Below are positions 8,763-17,927 of a stretch of 64,000 bases of DNA, in pieces. Made by a program: the position numbers and the translations under genes. Position 1 is the first letter of the stretch. Every line of letters begins with the position of its first letter. Location of the stretch: the NCBI GenBank assembly GCA_002506365.1, contig DAXK01000025.1, forward strand, positions 11,212-75,211, in the 5' to 3' direction. Below the pieces are notes generated by a model. The model was not told the DNA's origin. It worked only from the letters and a program-made list of their open reading frames with translations, and searched no databases. The stretch comes from an archaeon UBA583 (lineage in GTDB: Archaea > Nanobdellota > Nanobdellia > Woesearchaeales > UBA583).

Positions 8763-8784
8763 ATTAAAAAATATTAAATAAAAA

Positions 8785-8812
8785 TAATTTAATTTTTCAA
8801 CAAATTAAATTA
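8785..8812 (+). terminator. 11-bp inverted repeat after the membrane protein gene
   Basis: TAATTTAATTT (8785-8795) pairs with AAATTAAATTA (8802-8812), loop of 6 bases, 22 bases after the stop codon. All A/T in the arms. Confidence 0.35.
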
Positions 8813-8920
8813 AAAATAATTCTCAAAATTTAATCAAAAAAATCACATCAGGAAATCATTTATTATCACTATTCAATTAGTATAAACACATAAATCCACT
8901 AAATCCGATAAAAAGAATAT

Positions 8921-9367
8921 ATGGAAAATAAAGTTCTTCTAACACCAGTTGATGACTTGGTAGATATTGTAAAAGAAAATCCAAATTGTCAAATTGATTT
9001 TCTAGCACAAAAATTAAATCTACCTCAAGATTTAGTTGAAAAATGGTTAGTAGTATTAGAAGAATTTAAAATCTTAACAATTAAATACAAAGGATTTAAT
9101 GGTTTTGTAAATGTTTCCGATAGTCTAAAAAAACATGACTCATCAAAAGAAATTAACATTGATAAACTTAAAGAAACATTTGTTTCAAAATCTAAAGAAA
9201 AAGGATTATCAATTGAAAAAATGCAAGAAGTGTGGCCATCATTTTTATCAAAATTTGAAAAAGATATTCACACACTATTTGTTCAAAAAGCAACAAATGC
9301 AGGATATCCACAAAATAAAATTAGTCTTGCATGGAATAGATTTAGAGAGGAGTTAAACACATTATAA
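8921..9367 (+). CDS. Winged-helix protein at the start of the pilus locus
   Basis: 148 residues. Residues 1-70 look like a winged helix (VDDLVDIVKENP, DFLAQKLNLPQDLVEKWLVV, then a KYKGFNGFV wing). The C-terminal half is a charged helical segment with WPSFLSKFEKDIHTLFVQKA. It is the first of seven same-strand genes ending with pilins. It could regulate the locus or be a structural adaptor of the secretion ATPase, since winged-helix domains also serve in protein-protein contacts. There is no direct evidence for either. Confidence 0.65.
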   Translation: MENKVLLTPVDDLVDIVKENPNCQIDFLAQKLNLPQDLVEKWLVVLEEFKILTIKYKGFNGFVNVSDSLKKHDSSKEINIDKLKETFVSKSKEKGLSIEKMQEVWPSFLSKFEKDIHTLFVQKATNAGYPQNKISLAWNRFREELNTL

Positions 9368-9400
9368 AATGGTAAAAATTATTAAGAGGTATTTTTAAAG

Positions 9401-11311
9401 ATGGGAATTGATATTGATGGATTTTTAGAAGAATTTGAACAAGTTGAACAAGAAAATACTTCCAAAAAAAAGGAAAAAACTAAATCTGAAAAAAAAGATA
9501 AAAAAATTGATTTAACATTTGATAAATATGTTAATGATAAATTTGACAAACTTCAAGAAAATGTGGACGAAGAAGATTTCAAATTTTTAATTAAAGCATA
9601 TTCCGAAATTAAAAAATTTGATCAAAATTTACCAAAAAAATTATTAGAATTAAAAAAAACTTCAGGGACAGCATTAAGTTCTTTAGGAAAAAAATATACT
9701 ATTAATTTTTTAGAAGGTATTAAACAAAATAAAAATAAACATGGATTATCAGTATCTAACCAATTATCAAATATTGAAACTCTAATTAAAAATAAACAAA
9801 TTCCAAAAGCAATTAATTTATATAATCAAATTACAACTGAATATAAATTATTTCCAAAAGAATATATTATTGAAAAAATTGAACTTGGAAAAAAATTAAG
9901 AGATATTGAAATTAAATTAAATAACGAATTCACAATTTTTTGGGACATTGAAACTAAAAAGATTAGAAAACAATTATCCTCAGAGATTTCAAATTTAAAA
10001 CATAACTTAGTTCCAGGTAGAATTGAACAAATTGAAGCAAACCTACATAACATTAATACAACTATGGAAAATGCCCCAAGTATTTTTTATAATGAATTAG
10101 TAAAAGAAAGAATTCAAGTTGCTAAAATTATAATTGTAGCTGAAGAATTTTTAAAAACTCAATATATTGAAGAATTTAAAGAAAAAGAACAACAATTCAA
10201 ACAATTATTTGAAAGATTTCACAAATACCAAATTAAAAAAGATGTTGAATCAGCCCTTACATGTTATGATGAAATGTTATACATTTTTGAAAAAATGCCT
10301 GATGCTTTTATTGAAAAGAAAATTGAAATTTACAAACAAATTGACAAATCATTTGAAAGTTTAAACAATTTACTTTTAACAAATAGCGTATCACAGTTTA
10401 TGGAAACATATAATTCAAGTAAAATTTTATCTCAGGCTAGAGAATATTTAAATCATGCTAAAAAAAATTCAGAATTTGATACTGCTAATTTAATTTCAAT
10501 TAAAAATGATTTAAATAAAATACCTCACAAACTTCAACCAGAAAAAGTTGAACTAGAAAATGAAATATTAAAATTAATTCATCAAAAAACAATTAACGAG
10601 ATTAAACAATATTTAGATAACGGATACAAAAACAAAGATTTTGAAATTAAAAAATTAAAATCATATCAAGAAAAAATCTCACAAATCTCAGATTTATTAG
10701 TAGATGAAAAAACTGAAATATCTTCAAAAGTTGATGAATTAGTAAATAAATTTACGAAAATTTCTCAAGAAAAAAAGAAATTAGAATTAATACATAAAAA
10801 AGAAAAAGATGAATTGAAATTAAAAGAATTAGAAGTTTTAAGAGATAATAACCAAAAAACTGCAAATATAACAATTAATTATAACTCAGACGATAATTCA
10901 AATAAACAAAATACTACTAAAAATAAAGAAGAACTTGATTTAAACAAAACTAAAACATTTAATGTTCATTATAATGATTCAAAAAATCAAACTCAACAAA
11001 AACCAAATACTGAAAATAAATTAAACTCAAATCCAAAAATTCCTAAAATGCCTACTCAAACTACACAAGATCAATCAAAACAAATTTCAATCGAACCATT
11101 AATTGTTAAATCAAGGTTAGACCAAAAAAAATTAAACAATGTAAACATTTCAATGATTGATGAAATTAATGAAAACTTTCAATTAATTCAACATAGTTCA
11201 AACTTAGCTGAAAAAGAAAGATTAACTAAAAAAATTAATTTTTACATTAGTTTAATCCCTTTAAACCCTGCTCAAAAAGAAACTATTACAAACAAATTAG
11301 AAGGTAACTAA
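9401..11311 (+). CDS. Pilus-locus coiled-coil protein with helical repeats
   Basis: 636 residues, very Lys/Glu/Asn-rich, no membrane segment and no cysteine-based motif. The start is supported by a GAGGT at 9385-9389. From about 85 to 400 it contains recurring two-helix units with a central proline, for example YDEMLYIFEKMPDAFIEKKI, and related segments around FPKEYIIEKIEL, APSIFYNELVKERI and IPHKLQPEKVEL. These are TPR-like. Residues 410-480 are coiled coil, then a low-complexity Asn/Gln/Thr linker (485-565) and a last helical unit. It ends 1 base before the ATPase gene. It is probably a cytoplasmic accessory of the pilus machine. Confidence 0.7.
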   Translation: MGIDIDGFLEEFEQVEQENTSKKKEKTKSEKKDKKIDLTFDKYVNDKFDKLQENVDEEDFKFLIKAYSEIKKFDQNLPKKLLELKKTSGTALSSLGKKYTINFLEGIKQNKNKHGLSVSNQLSNIETLIKNKQIPKAINLYNQITTEYKLFPKEYIIEKIELGKKLRDIEIKLNNEFTIFWDIETKKIRKQLSSEISNLKHNLVPGRIEQIEANLHNINTTMENAPSIFYNELVKERIQVAKIIIVAEEFLKTQYIEEFKEKEQQFKQLFERFHKYQIKKDVESALTCYDEMLYIFEKMPDAFIEKKIEIYKQIDKSFESLNNLLLTNSVSQFMETYNSSKILSQAREYLNHAKKNSEFDTANLISIKNDLNKIPHKLQPEKVELENEILKLIHQKTINEIKQYLDNGYKNKDFEIKKLKSYQEKISQISDLLVDEKTEISSKVDELVNKFTKISQEKKKLELIHKKEKDELKLKELEVLRDNNQKTANITINYNSDDNSNKQNTTKNKEELDLNKTKTFNVHYNDSKNQTQQKPNTENKLNSNPKIPKMPTQTTQDQSKQISIEPLIVKSRLDQKKLNNVNISMIDEINENFQLIQHSSNLAEKERLTKKINFYISLIPLNPAQKETITNKLEGN

Positions 11312-11312
11312 A

Positions 11313-12866
11313 ATGGAAATATTAGACCAATACAATATAAACTTTGAAAATACAACAATCCCAATTACAATATATAAAGATAGAAATAAAGATATGAACA
11401 CTATTTATGAAGTAGGTATTTTATCTATTGGAAAATATACAAATTTAATTGTTGAAAAAATTAAAGAAGATTTATTACGTGAAGGGATTTTTGATTCAAG
11501 TTCATCAAACTTTTCATACGACAGTATGAAAAAATCATTTATTTCAAAAGTAGAACAATTAATTAAATTTTATTTCCCAAACTTAAAATTTGAAGAAAGA
11601 GAAAATTTAATTACATATTTAGTTCAAAAAAGTCTTGATTTAGGATTTGTAGATATATTAATTTCTGACTCTCAAATTGAAGAATTAGTAATTAATGGTG
11701 CCGAATCCAAAGTTATGGTTTACCACAGAAAATTTGGTTGGTTAAAAACAAATTTACAATTTTTATCTGATGATGAAATTAAAAATATTTCTTTAAGAAT
11801 CGCCTTAGAAAATAAAAAATTTTATTCAAACTTATCCCCATTATTAGATGCACATCTTCGTGGAGGACATCGTGTAAATGCTACATTAGATGCTGTATCA
11901 ACTAAAGGAAGTACTATGACAATTCGTCGTTTTTCAGACAAACCTTGGACTGTTTCAGATTTAGTAAACTCAAAAACTAGTTCATCAACTTCATTAGCAC
12001 TAATTTGGATTGCTATGGAAAATGAAATGAGTATTATTATTGCAGGTGGAACAGGTTCAGGAAAAACATCATTCCTAAATGCTATATCATCATTTATTCC
12101 TATGAATCAAAGAATTTTATCAGTTGAAGATACAAGAGAAATTAGACTTCCAGACTATTCCCATTGGGTTCCAATGGAAGCTAGACAAGCAAATCAAGAA
12201 GGGAAAGGACAAGTTTCAATGTTAGATTTAATTGTAAATACTCTTCGTATGCGTCCAGATAGAATTCTAATTGGAGAAATCCGTAAAAAGCAAGAAGCTG
12301 AAGTTTTATTTGAAGCAATGAGAACTGGACATAGTGTTTATGGAACATTTCACGCAAACACAGCAAGTGAAACTGTATTAAGACTTTCAAATGCTCCAAT
12401 TAACATTCCGAAAATTTCATTAAATGCTCTTGGACTAATTTGTATTCAACACAGAGATAGAAAATCAGGACAAAGAGTAACTTTACAAGTAGCTGAAATG
12501 AAAGATAGTGGAGATGAAAATGTCGTTTTACAATATAACGCTAAAACAAAAGAAACTGAATGGAAAAATAAACCTGAATCACTATTAAAAAGACTTGAAG
12601 AATTTAATGGAATTGATGAAAAAGAATTTTATCATTTAATTAAAGAAAGAGAATTTGTATTAGAATATTTAGCAAGATTTAACATTAATTCAATTGATGA
12701 AGTTGGTCAAGTTATTGATAAATATTATAATGAAAAAGATAATTTATTCAAAGTAATTCAAAGAAAAAATACTTTATGGAAAGCTCAACAAGAAAAAATT
12801 AAAGAAAAGGAAAAACAAAAACAATTACTAGAACAAAAAAGAAACCCTAAACATATAACAAATTAA
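11313..12866 (+). CDS. Type II/IV secretion (pilus assembly) ATPase, TadA/VirB11-like
   Basis: 517 residues. Hexameric motor ATPase that drives pilin assembly. Visible motifs: Walker A AGGTGSGKTSFLNA near 244-257, Asp box SVEDTREIRLPDY near 270-282, Walker B RPDRILIGEIRKKQEAEV near 314-331, His box GTFHANTASETVLR. The N-terminal domain carries the ELVINGA strand typical of the family. The basic tail after about 480 is lineage-specific. It is followed by two T2SF-domain membrane proteins. I see no FlaH or archaellum-specific accessory here, so a type IV pilus or Tad-like system is more likely than an archaellum. Confidence 0.94.
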   Translation: MEILDQYNINFENTTIPITIYKDRNKDMNTIYEVGILSIGKYTNLIVEKIKEDLLREGIFDSSSSNFSYDSMKKSFISKVEQLIKFYFPNLKFEERENLITYLVQKSLDLGFVDILISDSQIEELVINGAESKVMVYHRKFGWLKTNLQFLSDDEIKNISLRIALENKKFYSNLSPLLDAHLRGGHRVNATLDAVSTKGSTMTIRRFSDKPWTVSDLVNSKTSSSTSLALIWIAMENEMSIIIAGGTGSGKTSFLNAISSFIPMNQRILSVEDTREIRLPDYSHWVPMEARQANQEGKGQVSMLDLIVNTLRMRPDRILIGEIRKKQEAEVLFEAMRTGHSVYGTFHANTASETVLRLSNAPINIPKISLNALGLICIQHRDRKSGQRVTLQVAEMKDSGDENVVLQYNAKTKETEWKNKPESLLKRLEEFNGIDEKEFYHLIKEREFVLEYLARFNINSIDEVGQVIDKYYNEKDNLFKVIQRKNTLWKAQQEKIKEKEKQKQLLEQKRNPKHITN

Positions 12867-12908
12867 AATTAAAATGGTTTATATAAAAATAATGGAGGAA
12901 AACTGAAA

Positions 12909-13730
12909 ATGGGAAAACTAGAAAATTACATTAGAAGTATTGTTCAAGCCCACCCAGAATTAAAAACTAAATTAAAAAAAGCTGCATCTAAACAAACTCC
13001 ATTTCAATACATTTACCAAACATTATTTATGACAACTTTAACAATTGCAGCATTATTATTTATTGTTTTTATGTCAACTAAAAAATATCCACTAATTTTA
13101 ATGGGAGGGATAGGATTTTGTATATTTTTAACTCCATTAGTTTATGGGTTTTTCTTAAGTTATATTGATGTTTTAATTACTAAAAAAGGAAGAGAATTAG
13201 ATGGAGATTTATTATTTATTTCTGAATATTTTTTAGTATCTTTAGAATCAGGATTACCACTAGGAAACGCAATTCAAGAATTTTCAAAACTAGATAGACC
13301 CGGAGCTAAATTTTTTAAAAAAATTTACACTGAATTTACAACTGGAAAAGATTTAGAAAACTCATTAATGGAAGGAGCTAAAAATTGTCCTAGTGAATCA
13401 TTAAAAGTATTATTAAAAAGATTAAAAGATAGTTTAAGTATTGGAGTTGATTTAAAAGGTGTATTAGTAAATTTTATTGAAGAATCCGCAGAAAAAAAGA
13501 TTTTAGAAATTAGAGGATATTCCAAAAAATTAAATCCATTAGTTATGATGTATTTATTACTTGGAATCGTAGTTCCATCATTAGGAGTTACTTTTTTTAT
13601 GCTTGGAGCAACATTTATTAATCTAACTCCGCAAGGTTTAAAATTAATATTATTTGTAATTTTTTTAGTAATGCTTGCATTTCAATATGTAGCATATTCT
13701 GGATTTAAATTCAGTAAAGCAACTCTATAA
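12909..13730 (+). CDS. Pilus assembly membrane protein, TadB/GspF-like
   Basis: 273 residues. Two N-terminal helices (about 36-57, 63-88), a T2SF-type cytoplasmic helical domain (SEYFLVSLESGLPLGNAIQE near 104-123, later GVDLKGVLVNFIEESAEK), and two C-terminal helices. A clear ribosome-binding site (GGAGG at 12894-12898) precedes the ATG. Together with the next gene it forms the two-protein membrane platform seen in Tad-type systems, as opposed to one longer FlaJ/PilC. It should contact the ATPase and pilin in the membrane. Confidence 0.85.
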   Translation: MGKLENYIRSIVQAHPELKTKLKKAASKQTPFQYIYQTLFMTTLTIAALLFIVFMSTKKYPLILMGGIGFCIFLTPLVYGFFLSYIDVLITKKGRELDGDLLFISEYFLVSLESGLPLGNAIQEFSKLDRPGAKFFKKIYTEFTTGKDLENSLMEGAKNCPSESLKVLLKRLKDSLSIGVDLKGVLVNFIEESAEKKILEIRGYSKKLNPLVMMYLLLGIVVPSLGVTFFMLGATFINLTPQGLKLILFVIFLVMLAFQYVAYSGFKFSKATL

Positions 13731-13738
13731 CAATAAAA

Positions 13739-14806
13739 ATGGTAAGATTCAATATACACAAAATAAACAAAACTGAACTTGGGAAAATTTTAATTCCAGA
13801 AAAAATTCAAAGAATGGAATTTAAAAAAGAATTAAGTAATGTTTATGAAAAATTATATTATAATCAATTAAATTATTTAATGATTACAAATTTATTTTTT
13901 TTAAGTATATTAATTAGTTTTGTTGGATACATTTTTTTATATCCATACATTGCAAATAATTCAACATTAGCAGGATTCATCGGGTCAGGAATCATATATA
14001 AATCAATTGTAATATACATTACATTTTTCATATTAAATTTTGTAGTATATAACTCAGTGTTATTAGGATATTTTTTATATCACGAAGGAAAATTTAAAAA
14101 ATACGAACATGAATTAGAAAAAGATTTACCTGAATTTATCGACAATCTAGTTTCAAATTTAAAAGGTGGAATCTCCCTAGAAAGAGCTTTTTTAAAATCA
14201 GTAAGACCAGAACAAAAAGCACTATTACAAGAAATGACATTAATTAATGAAAAAATATTAATGGGGAAAAGTATAAATCAAGCTCTTGTAGAATTTAGAG
14301 ATAGATTTGACTCGGCAGTTTTAAACAGAACATTTTTTTTAATGGGTGAAGGAATTAAAGGAGGAGGAAACCTTGCAGCACCACTTGAAAGAATTTCTCA
14401 AAACCTTAAAAGAATTACAAACCTTGATGAAGAAATTAAAGGAAATGCGGGAGGTTTTGCAATTATTATTTCAGGAATTACATTATTAGTATCCCCACTA
14501 CTTTTTGCTCTAGCTTTAACATTACTTGATTTTATTGGACAACTATTTCAATTATTATCTGAATCAAATACCGAATTAGGTTTCGCATCATCAGTTCCAC
14601 CAGAATTTAAAATTTATCTAAACACATTCTCATTTGCAATGATTATTATGATTACATTTTTTTCAAGTTTAATCACATCACAATTAAAAAATGAAAAAAT
14701 ATATACAGCAATTAAATATTTACCTATTTATATTATAATATCATTATTTTTATTTAAGACATTTTCAGGAATATTACTTGGATTCTTTGGTGGTATAATT
14801 GGATAA
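13739..14806 (+). CDS. Pilus assembly membrane protein, TadC/GspF-like
   Basis: 355 residues with the T2SF domain: ELEKDLPEFIDNLVSNLKGG near 125-144, ISLERAF, and a Gly-rich FLMGEGIKGGGNLAAPLERI near 200-219. Two helices precede the domain (about 45-66 and 86-110) and three follow (about 238-266, 299-318, 326-355). It starts 8 bases after the TadB-like gene, so the two are cotranscribed. Its last codons and stop lie inside the hairpin at 14797-14814, followed by a 149-base gap before the pilin. Confidence 0.85.
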   Translation: MVRFNIHKINKTELGKILIPEKIQRMEFKKELSNVYEKLYYNQLNYLMITNLFFLSILISFVGYIFLYPYIANNSTLAGFIGSGIIYKSIVIYITFFILNFVVYNSVLLGYFLYHEGKFKKYEHELEKDLPEFIDNLVSNLKGGISLERAFLKSVRPEQKALLQEMTLINEKILMGKSINQALVEFRDRFDSAVLNRTFFLMGEGIKGGGNLAAPLERISQNLKRITNLDEEIKGNAGGFAIIISGITLLVSPLLFALALTLLDFIGQLFQLLSESNTELGFASSVPPEFKIYLNTFSFAMIIMITFFSSLITSQLKNEKIYTAIKYLPIYIIISLFLFKTFSGILLGFFGGIIG

Positions 14807-14814
14807 ATCCAATT
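14797..14814 (+). terminator. Hairpin containing the stop codon of the TadC-like gene
   Basis: AATTGGAT (14797-14804) with ATCCAATT (14807-14814), 8 bp, loop AA. The stop TAA is 14804-14806. The G/C pairs in the stem make it less likely to be a base-composition artefact. A second palindrome, AATTTTATAAAATT, follows at once. Confidence 0.5.
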
Positions 14815-14955
14815 TTATAAAATTTATTTATAACACTAATAATTTTTAATATATAGATTAATTTTTTTACTAAAAAATAAATATAATTTAGATTTGATAT
14901 TTATAACTTAATAGAGATGAAAAATATATATAATTGTAATTAATTAAAACTAGGT

Positions 14956-15528
14956 ATGGTTAAAATGAAATTTAACAGAAAAGCGCAAGCAGCAATCGAG
15001 TTTTTAATGACTTATGGTTGGATGCTTTTAGTTGTATTAATTGTAGGAGCTTTGGTTTTTAGTTTTGTAGACTTCGGATCATTACTTCCAAACAAAGTAG
15101 ACATTTCAACTCAAAGTATTAAAGGAGATTCAGCAAATTCAGCTGCATATGGATCAGGATCTGCTGAACCAAATATTGTATATATTGCTTTTATGTATAG
15201 CGGTGGACAAAAATCAACTATCGCATTAGAAGATATTTCAATGTATTCTAATTTAGGAAATACTTGTGATCCAATTGAATTATCAAATGATAGACTTGGA
15301 ACAACTAGTGCTGTAGATGCTACACCAGTAGCTTTCTTAAGTGGTCATCCAGGATATGTGAAATTTGATTGTGATGTTGTAGGAGTTGTTGGTTCAACTA
15401 AAGTTGGAGCATTATTATCTCAAGATGTTTTAGAAGGTAGAGTAACTATTGGAGTTAAAGACTCAACAAGAGGAACTGGAGCTAGAGCAATTCCAAACAC
15501 TGGTAACTTTCGTTTATCAATTCAATAA
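14956..15528 (+). CDS. Major pilin-like protein with class III signal peptide
   Basis: 190 residues (or 187 from the ATG at 14965, which has better spacing from the AGGT at 14952-14955). The N-terminus MKFNRKAQAAIEFLMTYGWM is a textbook class III archaeal prepilin signal: cleavage after RKA, leaving Gln+1, then a hydrophobic helix of about 22 residues. The rest is a Ser/Gly/Asp-rich domain with two cysteines (CDPIEL and FDCDV) that may pair. The 149-base upstream gap probably has its own promoter, as expected for the abundant subunit. The stop codon lies in a 9-bp hairpin. Confidence 0.88.
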   Translation: MVKMKFNRKAQAAIEFLMTYGWMLLVVLIVGALVFSFVDFGSLLPNKVDISTQSIKGDSANSAAYGSGSAEPNIVYIAFMYSGGQKSTIALEDISMYSNLGNTCDPIELSNDRLGTTSAVDATPVAFLSGHPGYVKFDCDVVGVVGSTKVGALLSQDVLEGRVTIGVKDSTRGTGARAIPNTGNFRLSIQ

Positions 15529-15549
15529 ATTTAGTTATATCTAAATTTA
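15526..15549 (+). terminator. Hairpin beginning with the pilin stop codon
   Basis: TAAATTTAG (15526-15534) with CTAAATTTA (15541-15549), 9 bp, loop TTATAT. The first three bases are the stop codon. It sits between the pilin and the minor pilin, so it could lower downstream expression or stabilise the pilin mRNA. Confidence 0.45.
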
Positions 15550-15580
15550 AATATTTTTTTTCTTAAAATTAAACTTTAAA

Positions 15581-16099
15581 ATGGTTAATAAAAATTCTAT
15601 AAAAAAAGGACAAGCATCAATGGAATATATGGCAATTTTTGGAATTGGATTTTTATTAGTTGCAATGATTGGAGGATTATTTTTTTCATATACTAATTCA
15701 GCTAAAAAAACTTTAGATGTTGACCAAGTAAATAAAATTGGAACTGAATTAATTGACGATATTCAAAAGATTTACTTTTTTGGAGATTCTAATAGAAGAA
15801 CTTACAAAACTACTTTTCCAAAAGGAATTGAAAATTTTACAATCCACCATGTAAATGAAAGTGGTTTAGTTTATAATTATTTAAACATTACTTTATTAAA
15901 TGATGATTTTTATAATAGTTTAATTTTTCAAACTTCTGAAGATTATATTAATATTGAATGTTTAAAAACTTGTATTAAAACAAGTGCTGGAGGAGATAAT
16001 TTTATATCATCATTTGATTATCAATATTTAGGACAAGGATTTAAAAATATAAGAATTGAAGCAATAAATGGATCTGTATTTATTGATTTTAATGAGTAA
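15581..16099 (+). CDS. Minor pilin-like protein with class III signal peptide
   Basis: 172 residues. The N-terminus has KKGQASMEYMAIFGIGFLLV: predicted prepilin cleavage after KKG with Gln+1 and a Glu at +5, as in class III signals. The mature domain is Asn/Ile/Lys-rich with two close cysteines (ECLKTC near 126-131) that could form a disulfide. It differs from the first pilin in size and composition and is probably a minor or initiator subunit. Confidence 0.85.
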   Translation: MVNKNSIKKGQASMEYMAIFGIGFLLVAMIGGLFFSYTNSAKKTLDVDQVNKIGTELIDDIQKIYFFGDSNRRTYKTTFPKGIENFTIHHVNESGLVYNYLNITLLNDDFYNSLIFQTSEDYINIECLKTCIKTSAGGDNFISSFDYQYLGQGFKNIRIEAINGSVFIDFNE

Positions 16100-16177
16100 T
16101 AAAATAAATTTTAATTTTAATAATTATAAATTAAAATATTTTTAAGATTATTTTAAATTTTAAAAAATAAATTAATT

Positions 16178-16834
16178 CTATCTATGTTGTTTCACACCAA
16201 CTTTTCTACAATAATCTCTAACTGGACACTCACTACACTTTGGACTAACTGGTCTACAAATTTTTTGACCTAAAGCAACTAAAACTTGATTATATCTATT
16301 CCAATATTGTTTAGGTAACTTTTTTCTTAAACGCATTTCTGTTTGATCAGGATTATTAGTTCTTATATACCCAAATCTATTTGAAATTCTATCAACATGA
16401 ACATCAACACACATTGCAGGAATATTATATCCTTCAGCTAAAACTAAATTTGCTGTCTTTCTTCCAACACCCTTAAACTTAATCAATTCCTCAATTTTAT
16501 CTGGAACAATACAATTATAATCATTAATTAAACTATAACAAATATCATAAATTTGTTTAGCTTTATTTTTATAAAATCCAGTAGGATAAATTAATTTCTC
16601 AACATCCTCAACTGTTAAATTTAAAATATCTTTTGGTGAAGATAACTTTGGATAAAGTTTTTTACAAATTTCAATAGTTACTTCATCTTTTGTTCTAAGT
16701 GACACAATTGTTGTAATTAAAACTAAAAAGGGATTATTTTTTTGAATTCTAACTAACTCTTCAACTGGAGCCTCCCAATATTTGGACTCTAATTCTAAAA
16801 TATCAATTACTTCTGAAATTGGAAATTTAGTCAT
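16178..16834 (-). CDS. nth: Endonuclease III (base excision repair glycosylase/lyase)
   Basis: 218 residues. Removes oxidised pyrimidines and nicks the abasic site. Helix-hairpin-helix LIKFKGVGRKTANLVL (about 117-132) carries the catalytic Lys126, and Asp144 follows in CVDVHVDR. The C-terminal [4Fe-4S] loop has the exact spacing C193-x6-C200-x2-C203-x5-C209. Normal length and all key residues present. It overlaps the upstream minus-strand gene by 8 bases, so the two are translationally coupled. Confidence 0.97.
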   Translation of the reverse strand: MTKFPISEVIDILELESKYWEAPVEELVRIQKNNPFLVLITTIVSLRTKDEVTIEICKKLYPKLSSPKDILNLTVEDVEKLIYPTGFYKNKAKQIYDICYSLINDYNCIVPDKIEELIKFKGVGRKTANLVLAEGYNIPAMCVDVHVDRISNRFGYIRTNNPDQTEMRLRKKLPKQYWNRYNQVLVALGQKICRPVSPKCSECPVRDYCRKVGVKQHR

Positions 16835-17537
16835 TTTTTAAATTTAATAATTCTAAATATTTAACTAAAACTTCAAAAGAATCAAAATCACAAATTTTAA
16901 TTTTACCTTTCAAAAATTCATCTACTTCAAAATTTTCATCAAAAAATAAAGATTTTTGAATATCAATTAAATCTAAATTTGAATTTCTATAAATTTTATT
17001 TGGAAACTTTTCAATATATTTTTTAAATTTTTTAAATTCAACTAAATTTTTTGTATCTAAATAATTATTTAAAATCCTTAAAACACTAACTTCATTTTCA
17101 ACATCCAACTCACCATAAATCTCAAAATCTAAATCAGTTGAACTAAACCAATTAACTAACTTATCCTTTTGAACAAAATATCTATCATATCCTAAACTAA
17201 TCTTAGTTTTAATTTGATTTAATTTATCAGCTTCAGCAATATACTCAAATTCACCCAATAATTCAACTAAATACTCAAAACAATTAATTAAATTTTTATT
17301 TTCCTTTTCTATAAATAAATTCTTATCTAAATCTGAACCAACTAATAAAAATATTTCATCAAACTGACTTTCTAAATAACTTATTCCCTTTCTAATATCT
17401 TTAATAAAATCATTTATCTTTGAACTATCCTCTAAACTTTTCAAATAAGTTGACACAAAATATAAATAATTATTATCTTTAAATTCTAAATCTAAAATCT
17501 GAGTTTCAACAGCCTCAATTAAATCATTTTTTTCCAT
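16827..17537 (-). CDS. Hypothetical acidic protein upstream of nth
   Basis: 236 residues, rich in Leu, Asp, Glu and Lys, no cysteine cluster and no membrane segment. Predicted mainly helical with repeated short helices (LEFKDNNYLYFVSTYLKSLE, later RILNNYLDTKNLVEFKKFKK). No family recognised. It overlaps nth by 8 bases and is divergent from the holin-like gene, with 57 bases between start codons and one symmetric TATA box in between. The coupling with nth is the only functional hint. Confidence 0.65.
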   Translation of the reverse strand: MEKNDLIEAVETQILDLEFKDNNYLYFVSTYLKSLEDSSKINDFIKDIRKGISYLESQFDEIFLLVGSDLDKNLFIEKENKNLINCFEYLVELLGEFEYIAEADKLNQIKTKISLGYDRYFVQKDKLVNWFSSTDLDFEIYGELDVENEVSVLRILNNYLDTKNLVEFKKFKKYIEKFPNKIYRNSNLDLIDIQKSLFFDENFEVDEFLKGKIKICDFDSFEVLVKYLELLNLKND

Positions 17538-17563
17538 GATTATATAATAATTGATATCATAAA

Positions 17564-17573
17564 CTATTTAAAC
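17564..17573. promoter_or_regulatory. Symmetric TATA box shared by divergent genes
   Basis: CTATTTAAAC lies about 26 bases before the plus-strand ATG (17595) and about 32 before the minus-strand ATG (17537). No other good TATA sequence is present in this 57-base gap. Confidence 0.45.
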
Positions 17574-17594
17574 TACAACTTCCCAGTAATAACT

Positions 17595-17918
17595 ATGACT
17601 AAAACAACAATTGTAGGTTCAATCAAAGAAAAAGCATTTGAATTTGGAACTCAATATTTTAAAGAAAAATTTGAAACAACTAAAGAGGATATTTTAAATT
17701 ACATAGAAAAAACAATTGAACAAAAAATAAAAAAAGAAGTTAGAAAATTTTTACTAACAACTACATCAATTATTTTAGCAATTACAGGAATTACATTTTT
17801 ATTATTTGGAACAATTTCCGCATTAGTTCATCTAGCCAAATTACCTGGATTTTTCACTGAATTATTATTTGGATTAATTCTTTTAATTGTTAGTTTGATT
17901 ACATATATTCAAAAATAA
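17595..17918 (+). CDS. Small two-helix membrane protein (holin-like)
   Basis: 107 residues: an amphipathic N-terminal region (about 1-55, EKAFEFGTQYFKEKFETTKE), then two hydrophobic helices (about 56-78 and 84-104) joined by a short loop LVHLAKLPG. The layout resembles phage-holin-family and DUF-type small membrane proteins of bacteria. There is no phage context, so a lytic role is not implied. It begins a same-strand run with the four paralogues that follow (first one 9 bases later) and may anchor them at the membrane. Confidence 0.6.
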   Translation: MTKTTIVGSIKEKAFEFGTQYFKEKFETTKEDILNYIEKTIEQKIKKEVRKFLLTTTSIILAITGITFLLFGTISALVHLAKLPGFFTELLFGLILLIVSLITYIQK

Positions 17919-17927
17919 AAAATAAAA

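Noticed and set aside
8921..16099. Archaellum operon
   Set aside because: No FlaH/FlaG/FlaF-type genes are present, and two short T2SF proteins replace the single FlaJ, so a pilus/Tad-like system fits better.
17595..17918. Prophage holin and lysis cassette
   Set aside because: No phage structural, integrase or endolysin gene is nearby; the two-helix layout alone is not specific.
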